From F22 sp963675625 (lineage in GTDB: Bacteria > Bacteroidota > Bacteroidia > Bacteroidales > Bacteroidaceae), in contig OY776497.1 of the NCBI GenBank assembly GCA_963675625.1, positions 2,232,001-2,296,000 of the forward strand: 64,000 nucleotides of DNA. The letters are read 5' to 3'. Under the pieces are notes generated by a model that saw only the letters and a program-made list of their open reading frames with translations, made no database searches and was not told the DNA's origin. How positions within the stretch are numbered: position 1 is the stretch's first letter; every line of letters begins with the position of its first letter. Below, piece after piece: positions 1 to 8,805 of the stretch. Position numbers and translations under genes: made by a program.

Positions 1-80
1 ATCCTCAGTATTACAATGCTGGTGGGGTATCTTCTCCATTACCTAAGCAGTGCACAATGACAATACGTATGGGCTTTTAA
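1..80 (+). CDS. SusC/RagA-family TonB-dependent outer membrane protein, C-terminal end only (partial)
   Basis: Reading frame 3 is open from the window edge to a TAA at 78-80 and ends ...SPLPKQCTMTIRMGF. A closing aromatic residue after an alternating beta-strand, preceded by a P-L-P segment, is typical of the last strand of SusC-type TonB-dependent porins. The next gene, 20 bp downstream, is a SusD lipoprotein, which is the invariant partner of SusC. SusC forms the outer membrane channel that SusD caps, importing glycans, peptides or other ligands with TonB energy. Only about 25 codons are visible, so the family call rests mainly on context. Confidence 0.75.
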   Translation, partial: PQYYNAGGVSSPLPKQCTMTIRMGF

Positions 81-100
81 TTTTAACATAGAAGAAAGTA

Positions 101-1657
101 ATGAGAAATCTACACGGGCTATTGATTCTAGGAATATGTGTTTTGGTAACCTCTTGCAATGACTTTTTAAATGTCAACCCAGATGAACGTACAACACTAG
201 ATTCACCAGAAAAAGTGCGCCAGATATTATTAGCGGCATATCCTACTAGTTCTGGAGATTTAGCAATGGAATGGTCTAGTGATAATGTGGTAGACAATGG
301 GCAAAAATATAGTAACCCTAAGCATCAGATTAGCCAAATTTATCAATGGACACAAGATACTTCAATTGATAATGATTCTCCAACAGCATTTTGGGAAGGA
401 TGTTATTTAGCAATCGCGAATGCAAATCAAGCCTTGGAAGCTCTAGATAAATTTGATATAAATACGCGTACAAATGCCATGCGTGGTGAGGCATTAATCT
501 GTCGTGCTTTTGCTCATTTTTTGCTTAGTCAGAATTTTTGTTTGGCATACAATCCTGAGACTGCATCTACTGATCTAGGTCTTCCATACATGACTCATAC
601 TGAAACGACAGTTGCTCCTAAGTATAGTCGAGGTACCATGCAGGAATTATACGCCAATATCAATAAAGATATTGAAGGTGCACTGCCTTTGATTAATGAT
701 AATTTGTATCCCGTCCCTACGTATCATTTTAATCAGAAAGCGGCATATGCTTTTGCTGCGCGTTTCAATCTGTACTATACCAATTATAAGAAGGCTATAA
801 GTTATGCCTCACAAGCATTAGGAAGTACTCCAAATACCGTCTTGCGTGATTGGTCATCATGGGCCAGTGGACCAGTATCTGCGGAAGTATTGTGGAACGC
901 TTATATAGACGCAGATTTGTCCAACAACTTGATGTTTCTTGTTCCTCAATCCAATCTAGCTAGATATGTGACATATCTTGGTGAATGTGAGCGATATGCT
1001 CACAGTTTGGCTTTAGCCAATCAAGTGGGTTTAGAACATGCATTTATATGGGGCAACTATTCTAAATTGATTAAAGCCAAATACACGACATCAAGCAATC
1101 AACAAGTTGCCTATTTCTGCGTACCCGAAAAGATTGAGTATACAGATAAAAGTGCGGGTATTGGGTATGCACACACAGTATTAGTGCCTTTTACTACAAA
1201 CAAAGTCCTTCTTGAACGGGCAGAAGCATATGCCTTGGATAATCAGTTGGACAAAGCTGTTGAGGATATTAATTTGTGGATGTATTCTAGCATATCAACT
1301 CACCCTCAATATACGAAAGAGGACTTGGTGAGTTATATGAATACACTTGAAACAACAAAATTTCCTGCTTCTTCAATAGCAGATTTTGCTATAAAAAACA
1401 CACTCCATCCTCAAGGTTTTATCGTGCAGGATGGAGATCAAGAAGAATTGATCCAGCTGATTTTACACCTTAAACGTATAGAAACGATTCATGAGGGGGG
1501 GAGATGGATGGACATCAAGCGTTATGGAATAGAAGTCACCCATTTACAAGCTGATATGCCCAATACACCTTTAACTTTAGCGGTGGGTGATCCGAGACGC
1601 GCACTACAATTGCCAGCAGATGTACTATCTGCTGGATTAGAGAAAAATCCAGAATAA
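101..1657 (+). CDS. SusD/RagB-family nutrient-binding outer membrane lipoprotein
   Basis: 518 residues, the usual SusD length. The N-terminus is a lipoprotein signal with lipobox VTSC, lipidated Cys19, followed by the typical NDFLNVNPDE segment. The N-terminal half is rich in helical TPR-like segments (for example FWEGCYLAIANANQALEAL and MRGEALICRAFAHFLLSQNF), and the C-terminal part has the family signature R-x-E-L/I-H-E-G-x-R-W-x-D-I-K-R (here RIETIHEGGRWMDIKRYG). SusD proteins sit on the outer cell surface and bind the ligand passed to SusC. The gene is directly downstream of the SusC end and is followed at 26 bp by a zinc-hydrolase lipoprotein, so the four genes look like one operon. The substrate cannot be read from the sequence. 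No glycoside hydrolase is next to it, which argues against a classic polysaccharide utilization locus. Confidence 0.95.
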   Translation: MRNLHGLLILGICVLVTSCNDFLNVNPDERTTLDSPEKVRQILLAAYPTSSGDLAMEWSSDNVVDNGQKYSNPKHQISQIYQWTQDTSIDNDSPTAFWEGCYLAIANANQALEALDKFDINTRTNAMRGEALICRAFAHFLLSQNFCLAYNPETASTDLGLPYMTHTETTVAPKYSRGTMQELYANINKDIEGALPLINDNLYPVPTYHFNQKAAYAFAARFNLYYTNYKKAISYASQALGSTPNTVLRDWSSWASGPVSAEVLWNAYIDADLSNNLMFLVPQSNLARYVTYLGECERYAHSLALANQVGLEHAFIWGNYSKLIKAKYTTSSNQQVAYFCVPEKIEYTDKSAGIGYAHTVLVPFTTNKVLLERAEAYALDNQLDKAVEDINLWMYSSISTHPQYTKEDLVSYMNTLETTKFPASSIADFAIKNTLHPQGFIVQDGDQEELIQLILHLKRIETIHEGGRWMDIKRYGIEVTHLQADMPNTPLTLAVGDPRRALQLPADVLSAGLEKNPE

Positions 1658-1683
1658 ATGGTTTATAAATAGACAATCATCAC

Positions 1684-2697
1684 ATGAAAAGATTTCAATA
1701 TATATTCTTTCTATTAGTATCTATAAGTACTTTTTCTTGTTCTACTGATACGATACACTCTGAATCTGTTATTGATTTAGGCAAAGATTCCTCTACAGAT
1801 TTTGATGAATGGCTAACTGATAATTACACGTTGCCATACAATATCTGTTTTAATTACCGCTATGAAGATATCGAAACGAACAAAGTGTATAATGTTGTAC
1901 CAGCGGACTATGAGAAATCTATCGCATTGGCCAAGCTAATCAAGTATCTTTGGTTGGATGCTTATGTTGAGGTGACTAAACAGGTGAATCCTAATTTAAT
2001 TCATATGTATTGTCCTCGTGTTATTCAGCTAATCGGCTCTGCTGCTTGGCAAGAAGACGGGAGTTTTATGTTGGGACAAGCAGAGGGAGGATTGAAAGTG
2101 ACGTTATATGATGTCAATTCTTTGAATCTGGATGATTTGGATGTGGCTAGTATGAATGACAAATGGTTTCATACGATGCATCATGAATATGGCCATATTC
2201 TACTTGCAGCAAAGGGGTATGATACTGAATTTAAGTTGATAACAGCTGATACGTATACGTCAACGGGTTGGTCTACATATTCAACAACTGAAGCCCGCTG
2301 TCTAGGGTATGTAAGTAATTATGCGATGAGCTCAGCGGATGAAGATTTTGTGGAATTAACAGCTGTTTATGTAACACATAGTCAAGATTGGTGGGAAGCT
2401 ATGCTGGAAAAAGCTAAGCAAACCAAAATATCGGCTTCCTATTATATGGCTTATTCAAACGGTACAAAAGAAGTACCAACCAATGCTACTTTGAAGTCTG
2501 TAACGACAACTGACAGTGAAGGTAAAGAATCAACTAGTTACTATTTATTTTATGGTGGGGATGCAACTATCCTAAAAAAGTGGGAAATGGTTGATGCTTA
2601 TTATCAGAAGAACTGGGGCTTTTCATTGTCTGATTTAAGAAGCAGTGTATTGACTCGTAGTAACAGTATCAATACTTTAGATTTAAACACCCTTTAA
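1684..2697 (+). CDS. Substrate import-associated zinc metallohydrolase lipoprotein
   Basis: 337 residues with a lipoprotein signal (lipobox TFSC, Cys19), so probably anchored in the outer membrane. A zincin motif H-E-Y-G-H lies at residues 167-171 within MHHEYGHILLAAKGY. A downstream ED-F-V-E-L segment could supply the third zinc ligand, which is inference. The protein fits the Bacteroidetes family of HExxH lipoproteins encoded with SusC/SusD pairs (named substrate import-associated zinc metallohydrolases). It sits 26 bp after susD and 11 bp before the DUF4302 gene, consistent with one transcript. Likely role: surface cleavage of a peptide-containing or other ligand before import. True substrate and even peptidase activity are unproven for the family. 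Confidence 0.85.
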   Translation: MKRFQYIFFLLVSISTFSCSTDTIHSESVIDLGKDSSTDFDEWLTDNYTLPYNICFNYRYEDIETNKVYNVVPADYEKSIALAKLIKYLWLDAYVEVTKQVNPNLIHMYCPRVIQLIGSAAWQEDGSFMLGQAEGGLKVTLYDVNSLNLDDLDVASMNDKWFHTMHHEYGHILLAAKGYDTEFKLITADTYTSTGWSTYSTTEARCLGYVSNYAMSSADEDFVELTAVYVTHSQDWWEAMLEKAKQTKISASYYMAYSNGTKEVPTNATLKSVTTTDSEGKESTSYYLFYGGDATILKKWEMVDAYYQKNWGFSLSDLRSSVLTRSNSINTLDLNTL

Positions 2698-2708
2698 TTT
2701 TTCACGAT

Positions 2709-4022
2709 ATGACAAAATATATTTATATATGCATGATGATATTAACTACAATCCTGTGTAGTAGTTGTAGTTCCAATCAAGATGATATTTTTGACGAATC
2801 GCCTTCAACTAGGATTAAAAATACGAACCAAAAAGTAAAAGAGCTATTGGAAAGTTCTTCGAATGGATGGTATTTTGATCTTTTTACTGCAACGGGTGGA
2901 ACTAATTTGTTGCTTAAGTTTGTCGATGGAAAGGTTACTGCTGCTGACTATCGTGATGGTATTTCTTCTGATGAGTCTTTCTATTCCATGATTCAAAATG
3001 GAGGACCTGTCTTATCATTCAATACGTATAATAGTGTCATACACGCTTATTCAGATCCTGTATCACCTGGAAATAATAAAGGGGATAATGAAGGGTTAGG
3101 AGCTGACTTTGAATTTGTTGTGACATCTTATTCTACTGATACGATTGAATTACGTGGGCTTAAGCATCAACGTATGTGCCGTTTGACACGTTACAAGCAG
3201 GATGTTTCATGGGAGACAACATTAAATACTTTGTCAACGATGAATGAAGATATTCAGGCGCCGCTGTATGCGTTTTACAGCAATGGTCAACAGGTCATTA
3301 AGACCAATTCTATTAATAATAATGTGTTGACAACTTACCAAATAAATGGGCTAGATACCATAATGATTACAGTACCTATCGTGCCTACATTGGATGGATT
3401 TCGCACTGCATATCCTTTCTCTTATGAGGCACATGATAGCAATCCTAAAATTCAACATTTTACTTTTTCTAAAAAAATGGATCGTTTCGTCTGTGTTGAT
3501 TCAGGGGTTGATTTTTATATTCAGAAAGCATACCCTCCTTTGAATAAGGTTTGGACAGAGTCAACAAATAGATGGTGGTTTAATGTATCTTTTATTAATG
3601 ATACCATACTTAAAGAAATGTCAGCTGATTTTGCGACTTTATTTACCAATTTCCATTCCACAGATTGTGTCCCATTTGGAGAAAAATTGTACGGTGGATA
3701 TATGGGATATAACGAATCATATCCCAATGATGTCAACGAGCATGCTTTTGTCTTTTATTCTTTAAAGAGTACTGGCTCAGGATATTGGAAAGGTGTTGTG
3801 GGATATACTTGTACGAAAGTGGAAGATACAAATGATCAAGTTGTCTTTTCAAAATTAAATCCAACACTCAATAAAGCCTATTATCCACATGCGCAGACTA
3901 TTGGACAGGAGTTTGTCGAAAAAGGTCCGTGGGTGATTACAGTTGACAATAAAAAAGCGCCAACTTCATTTACTTTTACGAGTACTCAAGATTCCAGTTT
4001 GTATATCACCGTCAGCCAATAA
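2709..4022 (+). CDS. DUF4302 family lipoprotein
   Basis: 437 residues with a lipoprotein signal (ILCSSC, probable lipidated Cys20). The mature part starts with a short helical region (TRIKNTNQKVKELLESSSNGWYFDLF) followed by a long beta-rich region with many Trp/Tyr residues. This is the look of DUF4302 proteins, which occur with SusC/SusD and the HExxH lipoprotein found just upstream. It is probably a surface accessory of the import complex, for example for ligand capture; no enzyme motif is visible. It is the last gene of the cluster. The next gene is convergent at 4064, and I see no clear hairpin terminator in the 41 bp gap. Confidence 0.8.
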   Translation: MTKYIYICMMILTTILCSSCSSNQDDIFDESPSTRIKNTNQKVKELLESSSNGWYFDLFTATGGTNLLLKFVDGKVTAADYRDGISSDESFYSMIQNGGPVLSFNTYNSVIHAYSDPVSPGNNKGDNEGLGADFEFVVTSYSTDTIELRGLKHQRMCRLTRYKQDVSWETTLNTLSTMNEDIQAPLYAFYSNGQQVIKTNSINNNVLTTYQINGLDTIMITVPIVPTLDGFRTAYPFSYEAHDSNPKIQHFTFSKKMDRFVCVDSGVDFYIQKAYPPLNKVWTESTNRWWFNVSFINDTILKEMSADFATLFTNFHSTDCVPFGEKLYGGYMGYNESYPNDVNEHAFVFYSLKSTGSGYWKGVVGYTCTKVEDTNDQVVFSKLNPTLNKAYYPHAQTIGQEFVEKGPWVITVDNKKAPTSFTFTSTQDSSLYITVSQ

Positions 4023-4063
4023 TGCGCTGGGAAAAGTTGATGACTTCAATAGAAAATGTTGGG

Positions 4064-5737
4064 TTAATAGTTAAAGCTACTTCCACCTAAAAACTCTCTT
4101 AGTAGAGAAGTAGGTGGCAATTCATTATCCATAATCGATACAAAGTAACTCATAAAACGGAGTAATCTGTACGCTTCTGCATATTCATCACAATTTTTAG
4201 GAACTTCTAAAAGTATGGGCTCTACGTGACGACGAATGACAGATAATTCGAAGACAAGAGCTGAATTAAACATAACATCGGCATTCTCTTGGTGAGGAAA
4301 TATCCATTTATCTTCACCATTTCGCACACTATCCCAACGTGCTATGGTTTCCTGAGCAGAATATCCGCGATATTTATGATCACGGATAATACGACGTAGC
4401 AGACGGTTGTCTGTTGTTGGTATCCAGTTGTGATCATCTAGAGATATTGTTGTTAAAGCAGAAACATAAATCTTGAACTTTTCATTATCAGGAATAAGGG
4501 GAGTGATTTCAGGATTAAGTGCGTGAATACCTTCTATAATTAAAAGATTATCATGAGACAGTTTTAAAGTATTTCCTTTATACTCCTTATGCCCTGTTTT
4601 AAAGTTGTATGTAGGTAAAGAAACCTCTTCACCAGCCAAAAGAGAACGGAGGTGACTATTAAAAAGTTTGATATCTATAGCGTAAACTGATTCGTAGTTA
4701 TATTCTCCATCCTCATCTCGTGGAGTCTTTTCACGTTCCACGAAGTAATTATCCATTTCGATGGATACCGGTCTAAGTGCATTGCACATTAGTTGTACGC
4801 CTAAGCGCTTGCTAAACGTTGTCTTTCCAGATGAAGAAGGGCCAGCAATCAACACAACTCGTACTCCTTCTGATTCAATATTTCGTTGGGCTATTGTATC
4901 GGCGATTTGTGCAATTTTCTTTTCTTGCAATGCTTCTGCAACCTGAATTAATTGGGATGCCCATCCTCTTTTGATGGCATGATTAATATCGCTGACATTG
5001 TATAGGTGCATGATGTGGTTCCATTGAAGTTCCTCGGTAAATACATCATACATCTTTTTCTGTTTAATGACGTCAGCCAACTTGTCGGGATCTTTCCGAC
5101 AAGGCACTCTGAGCAAGGCTCCGTCATAATATTTAACTAGGTCGAAGTTGTCTATATATCCTGTACTAGGCACTAATGAGCCGTAATAAAAATCGACGCT
5201 TTCTCCTAAACGATGTATATAGGTATATAACTGTCCAGAAGTTGATAAAAGATTGGCTTTATCCTTGCGTCCCAATTGTCGAAACATCTCAATAGCTTCT
5301 TCGGTATGGAGCTGAAGACGCTCGAAAGGAATATCTTGTTCTACTATTTCACGCATGCGCGATTTGATCTTCATGATATCCTGCATATGCAATCCTTCAC
5401 TCAAACGTATGTTCACGAAATATCCTTGTGATATAGGATGCTCAAGAAATATACGTCCATTGGGATATAAATCTTCTACTGCTTTGCACAGCACAAAGCT
5501 TAATGATCGCACATATGCACGATATCCTGAAGGGTGAGATATATCTAGAAATTCAACATCTTTATTTTTATAGACCTGATATCGTAAACTTTCTGTGCGG
5601 TTGTTGACGCGGGCGTTAAGGACTTGATAAGGTAATGATAATTGGAAAGCATTATACACTTGTCTAAGCGTGCTTCCCATAGGTATCTCTTTACTTTGCC
5701 CAGTATTTTTACAATAAATAATGACTGTTTGTGCCAT
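4064..5737 (-). CDS. Nucleoside (uridine-like) kinase with N-terminal TGS and tRNA-synthetase-type domains
   Basis: 557 residues, the size of the Bacteroidetes nucleoside kinases that fuse three parts. Residues 1-70 look like a TGS-type beta-grasp domain. Residues about 75-200 resemble the threonyl/alanyl-tRNA synthetase second additional domain. Residues 290-500 form a P-loop kinase of the uridine kinase/phosphoribulokinase class, with Walker A G-P-S-S-S-G-K-T at 299-306 and the family segments EMDNYF and LLIIEGIHAL. It presumably phosphorylates a nucleoside or related small molecule in the cytoplasm; the precise substrate is not visible. It is a single gene, convergent with the Sus locus and divergent from the HAD/ribF operon. 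Confidence 0.85.
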   Translation of the reverse strand: MAQTVIIYCKNTGQSKEIPMGSTLRQVYNAFQLSLPYQVLNARVNNRTESLRYQVYKNKDVEFLDISHPSGYRAYVRSLSFVLCKAVEDLYPNGRIFLEHPISQGYFVNIRLSEGLHMQDIMKIKSRMREIVEQDIPFERLQLHTEEAIEMFRQLGRKDKANLLSTSGQLYTYIHRLGESVDFYYGSLVPSTGYIDNFDLVKYYDGALLRVPCRKDPDKLADVIKQKKMYDVFTEELQWNHIMHLYNVSDINHAIKRGWASQLIQVAEALQEKKIAQIADTIAQRNIESEGVRVVLIAGPSSSGKTTFSKRLGVQLMCNALRPVSIEMDNYFVEREKTPRDEDGEYNYESVYAIDIKLFNSHLRSLLAGEEVSLPTYNFKTGHKEYKGNTLKLSHDNLLIIEGIHALNPEITPLIPDNEKFKIYVSALTTISLDDHNWIPTTDNRLLRRIIRDHKYRGYSAQETIARWDSVRNGEDKWIFPHQENADVMFNSALVFELSVIRRHVEPILLEVPKNCDEYAEAYRLLRFMSYFVSIMDNELPPTSLLREFLGGSSFNY

Positions 5738-5833
5738 AATCTTCTCTTTTATATGAGATAAACATTATGCGAGCAAGATAGCGAGAAATTCGGAAAAAAG
5801 CAAGTAATTATATGGTGTAGTACAGATTATGAT

Positions 5834-5841
5834 TATCTTTG
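5834..5841 (+). promoter_or_regulatory. Bacteroidetes -7 promoter box for the HAD-ribF-CPBP operon
   Basis: TATCTTTG matches the Bacteroidetes sigma-ABfr -7 consensus TAnnTTTG and lies 43 bp before the ATG of the HAD phosphatase gene. No clear -33 TTTG is seen at the usual distance, so the promoter call rests on this box and its position. Confidence 0.55.
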
Positions 5842-5884
5842 CATACAAAATGTTATTCAAAGACTTACTTGATAAAAATTAATC

Positions 5885-6508
5885 ATGACAGTAAAGGACC
5901 AAGGTATTAAAAATATAATTTTTGATTTCGGAGGCGTGTTGATAGATCTACATCGTAATGAATGTATTGCTCGATTCGAACAACTCGGTTTCAAAGGAGT
6001 TGAGTATCTTATTAGTAACACGCATCAATTGGGGCCATTTAGCCAATTAGAATTGGGAGATCTGTCTACAGATGATTTTCACCAGATTATCAAAACATAT
6101 CTTATAGAGGGAGTTACTAATGAAGATATTGATGAGGCTTGGTTGTCCATTCTTGGAGAAATACCCGAATATAAATTGCAGAAAATATTGGCCCTAAAAG
6201 ATGATTATCGTGTTTTTTGTTTGAGCAATACAAATAAAATTCACTGGGATTGGTCTTGTGATCATGCTTTCAATTATCAAAATTATAAGGTAGAAGATTA
6301 TTTCGAGAAAATTTTCTTGTCATATGAGATGCATATGGCTAAACCAGATTCTGCTGCATTTCAGTATGTACTGCATGAAGCTGGTATACAGCCAGAAGAG
6401 ACTTTGCTTATTGATGATTCGGTAAAGAACATAGAGGCAGCTTCCCAAATGGGTATGCATACCCACTTGTATGTGCCAGGTGAAGACTGGCGTTTACTGT
6501 TTGACTAA
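5885..6508 (+). CDS. HAD-superfamily phosphatase (subfamily IA, YihX-like)
   Basis: 207 residues, normal for HAD-IA phosphatases. Motif I is FDFGGVL with nucleophile Asp14, motif II is CLSNTN, the conserved Lys is in MAKPDSAAF, and motif III is LLIDDSVKNI. The DFGGV version of motif I is typical of the YihX/epoxide-hydrolase-like subgroup, where the second Asp of DxD is replaced. Such enzymes dephosphorylate small sugar phosphates or nucleotides; the substrate is not predictable here. It is the first gene of a plus-strand run; ribF starts 16 bp after its stop. A flavin-nucleotide phosphatase role is tempting from the neighbour but is inference only. Confidence 0.88.
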   Translation: MTVKDQGIKNIIFDFGGVLIDLHRNECIARFEQLGFKGVEYLISNTHQLGPFSQLELGDLSTDDFHQIIKTYLIEGVTNEDIDEAWLSILGEIPEYKLQKILALKDDYRVFCLSNTNKIHWDWSCDHAFNYQNYKVEDYFEKIFLSYEMHMAKPDSAAFQYVLHEAGIQPEETLLIDDSVKNIEAASQMGMHTHLYVPGEDWRLLFD

Positions 6509-6523
6509 TATATTTTGTATTGA

Positions 6524-7480
6524 ATGAAGATATACCATACTCTTAATCCACAGGAATCTACTCCTTGTGTCGTTACGATTGGCTTTTTTGATGGTGTGCA
6601 TGTGGGACATCGTTTTTTATTGGAGCAAACTAAACAGGTTGCTTTCAAGCGTGGTGTACCCTGGGGAGTGGTTAGTTTTGCGACCCATCCTCGTACGTTT
6701 TTTCACCCTGATCAACCAATGCCCTTATTGACTACAGAAGCCGAGAAAATTGCTTTGTTGGAAGAGTTAGGGTGTAATTATTTATTCTTGCTGCCATTCA
6801 ATAAACAAATTGCACATTATTCTGCAAAAGAATTTATTCAAGATATTTTGGCTAAACGCTTTGGGGCAATCGCTTTGCTGATTGGATATGATCATCGTTT
6901 TGGGCATAATCGTACTGAATCTTTTGAAGATTATGTTGAGTATGGTGAACAATGTGGTGTGGAGATCGTTCAAGCTTATCGTTTAAGTAGTGTATTGCAT
7001 CATGATGAACGAGAGATCAGTAGTTCGTTAATACGCACACTATTGCAAGCGGGAGATCTAGATTCCGTTACTAGGTATCTTACGAAACCATATTGTATTA
7101 CAGGTATTGTGGTTGGTGGATTTCAACAAGGCCGAAAGTTAGGGTTTCCTACGGCAAATATTAGACCAAGTAGTTCAGAAAAATTGATCCCCCCACGAGG
7201 TGTCTATGCTGTATGGTGTGTCTTATCATCTGGTGAAACACATAAAGGGATGCTCAATATTGGTGCTAGACCGACATTTCACAATGGAGATGATGTCAGT
7301 ATAGAGGTGCATATTCTCGATTATACAGGTAATCTCTATGATCAAAGCATACAAGTCTATTTTGTAGAGCGTCTTCGTGCTGAAAAGCAGTTCGCTAGTT
7401 TATTGGCTTTGCGTGCACAGTTGCAACAAGATGAGCTTGATTCACGTCGATTATTGAATAAGCAATCTTTTAGGCCTTAG
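6524..7480 (+). CDS. ribF: Bifunctional riboflavin kinase / FAD synthetase
   Basis: 318 residues, the usual RibF length. The N-terminal FAD synthetase (nucleotidyltransferase) domain shows TIGFFDGVHVGH (HxGH nucleotide-binding motif) and SSSLIRTLL. The C-terminal riboflavin kinase domain, from about residue 185, contains GRKLGFPTANI, the PTAN flavokinase motif. The enzyme converts riboflavin to FMN with ATP and then FMN to FAD. It lies between the HAD phosphatase (16 bp upstream) and a CPBP membrane protease (27 bp downstream), all on the plus strand and probably co-transcribed from the box at 5834. Confidence 0.97.
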   Translation: MKIYHTLNPQESTPCVVTIGFFDGVHVGHRFLLEQTKQVAFKRGVPWGVVSFATHPRTFFHPDQPMPLLTTEAEKIALLEELGCNYLFLLPFNKQIAHYSAKEFIQDILAKRFGAIALLIGYDHRFGHNRTESFEDYVEYGEQCGVEIVQAYRLSSVLHHDEREISSSLIRTLLQAGDLDSVTRYLTKPYCITGIVVGGFQQGRKLGFPTANIRPSSSEKLIPPRGVYAVWCVLSSGETHKGMLNIGARPTFHNGDDVSIEVHILDYTGNLYDQSIQVYFVERLRAEKQFASLLALRAQLQQDELDSRRLLNKQSFRP

Positions 7481-7507
7481 CGGTCATTTATTTAAATAGA
7501 TACAACA

Positions 7508-8356
7508 ATGAACGATTTAAATCAATATACTCGTACTACTACTGTACGTAATAAGTGGAGTCTTGTCGTTAAGGTACTGATACCAGTACTTATATTTTGG
7601 GGGCTACAAGGCTTGACACAAGTGCTTGTGATGCTAGGTGATGTATTGATACATTTGATGAAAAATATGGAACAAGAAGTCAATGTGTCGCAATGGATTA
7701 CTCAAGATACAATGGCTGTTTCATTGTTGACTTTGGTCTTGTCTTCCTTATTGACTGTTGGGCTGTTATCTTTGATGCATATTGGAACATCTCGACAACA
7801 ATGGATTATGCCAAGTTTTAAAGAATTTGTTGCCTATGTTGCTTTGTTACTCGGAATGGTTATATGGGTTGATTTCTTGTTGTCCTGGTTGCAGCTTCCA
7901 GATTGGAATAATTCACTGATGTATGGTTTGATGCAGAGTCCATGGGGGATATTGACCATAACTCTTTTAGGACCTGTTGCAGAAGAATTTGTTTTTCGTG
8001 CTGGAGTAACGGAGCGTCTTTTGGGGTATGTAAAACCATCAGTTAGTATATTTGTATCAGCTCTTATATTTGGTCTTGTACATATTAATCCACCTCAGAT
8101 TATAGGGGCTGGTTTATTGGGACTTTTACTTGCTTTCAGTTATTATAAAACACGCAGTTTGTGTTTGCCTATTATGCTACACGTAATAAACAATAGTTTA
8201 GCTGTAGGAGTGACGTTATATAGTGAAAATAAAACAGAGTCACTGCGTACTTTAGTAAGCAATGACTCTGGTATGTGGGCCTATCCAATTTTGTTGGTAT
8301 TTGCAGCTTTGATTGGAGTAGGAGGTTTATATACAATTCTCAAAGCAAAGAAGTAA
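7508..8356 (+). CDS. CPBP-family intramembrane metalloprotease (CAAX protease/Abi type)
   Basis: 282 residues with about seven hydrophobic segments. The three family motifs are present: EExxxR as AEEFVFRAGV, FxxxH as FGLVHIN, and HxxxN as HVINNSL. The pair of Glu and the His residues are the catalytic/metal-binding set of CPBP (Abi) glutamic/metallo intramembrane proteases. In bacteria these proteins are linked to immunity to bacteriocins, protein maturation or unknown tasks. Third gene of the HAD-ribF operon. It ends 2 bp before the stop of the convergent sufE gene, leaving no space for a separate terminator. Confidence 0.9.
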   Translation: MNDLNQYTRTTTVRNKWSLVVKVLIPVLIFWGLQGLTQVLVMLGDVLIHLMKNMEQEVNVSQWITQDTMAVSLLTLVLSSLLTVGLLSLMHIGTSRQQWIMPSFKEFVAYVALLLGMVIWVDFLLSWLQLPDWNNSLMYGLMQSPWGILTITLLGPVAEEFVFRAGVTERLLGYVKPSVSIFVSALIFGLVHINPPQIIGAGLLGLLLAFSYYKTRSLCLPIMLHVINNSLAVGVTLYSENKTESLRTLVSNDSGMWAYPILLVFAALIGVGGLYTILKAKK

Positions 8357-8358
8357 TC

Positions 8359-8784
8359 TTACTGAGCTTCACGAGCTTTAATAGCCATGGCATACAAGCG
8401 TATTTGTTTGACCATAGACAAAAGGCCATTGCTTCGAGTAGGTGATAAATGTTGTTTTAGTCCGATGACATCTATAAAATATAAATCACTTTCTAGAATC
8501 TCGTCGGGTGTGTGCCCTGATACGACCTTAATTAATAAAGCTATAATACCTTTAACAATCACAGCATCACTTTCTGCTTCAAAATATATTTTACCGTTTC
8601 TAGCTTCTGCATGTATCCATACACGGCTTTGACATCCTTCTATAAGATATTGATCTTGTTTATATTCTTCTGCTATAGGTGCTTGATCGTTACCCAAATC
8701 AATAAGAAGTTGGTATTTATCCATCCAATCATCGAAGTCATTAAATTCTTCAATGACTTCATCTTGTATTTCGTTTATTGTCAT
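8359..8784 (-). CDS. sufE: SufE-family sulfur acceptor for Fe-S cluster assembly
   Basis: 141 residues, the SufE length. The conserved segment YLIEGCQSRVWIHAE holds the sulfur-accepting cysteine, and ESDAVIVKGIIALLIKVVSG is the following family helix. SufE takes persulfide sulfur from the cysteine desulfurase SufS and passes it to the SufBCD scaffold in the cytoplasm. The suf operon itself is not in this window, so the gene is detached from its partners. It lies 21 bp downstream of the M28 lipoprotein gene on the same strand. Confidence 0.93.
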   Translation of the reverse strand: MTINEIQDEVIEEFNDFDDWMDKYQLLIDLGNDQAPIAEEYKQDQYLIEGCQSRVWIHAEARNGKIYFEAESDAVIVKGIIALLIKVVSGHTPDEILESDLYFIDVIGLKQHLSPTRSNGLLSMVKQIRLYAMAIKAREAQ

Positions 8785-8805
8785 GATAAAGTGGAGTTTG
8801 ATTAG

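Noticed and set aside
1..297. Minus-strand open frame at 43-297
   Set aside because: It overlaps the SusC end and the SusD lipoprotein signal in antisense; the plus-strand genes have clear motifs.
7508..8356. Bacteriocin immunity gene linked to the 51.6-kb cassette
   Set aside because: CPBP proteases can be immunity factors, but this one is 43 kb away in the ribF operon, so no link can be claimed.
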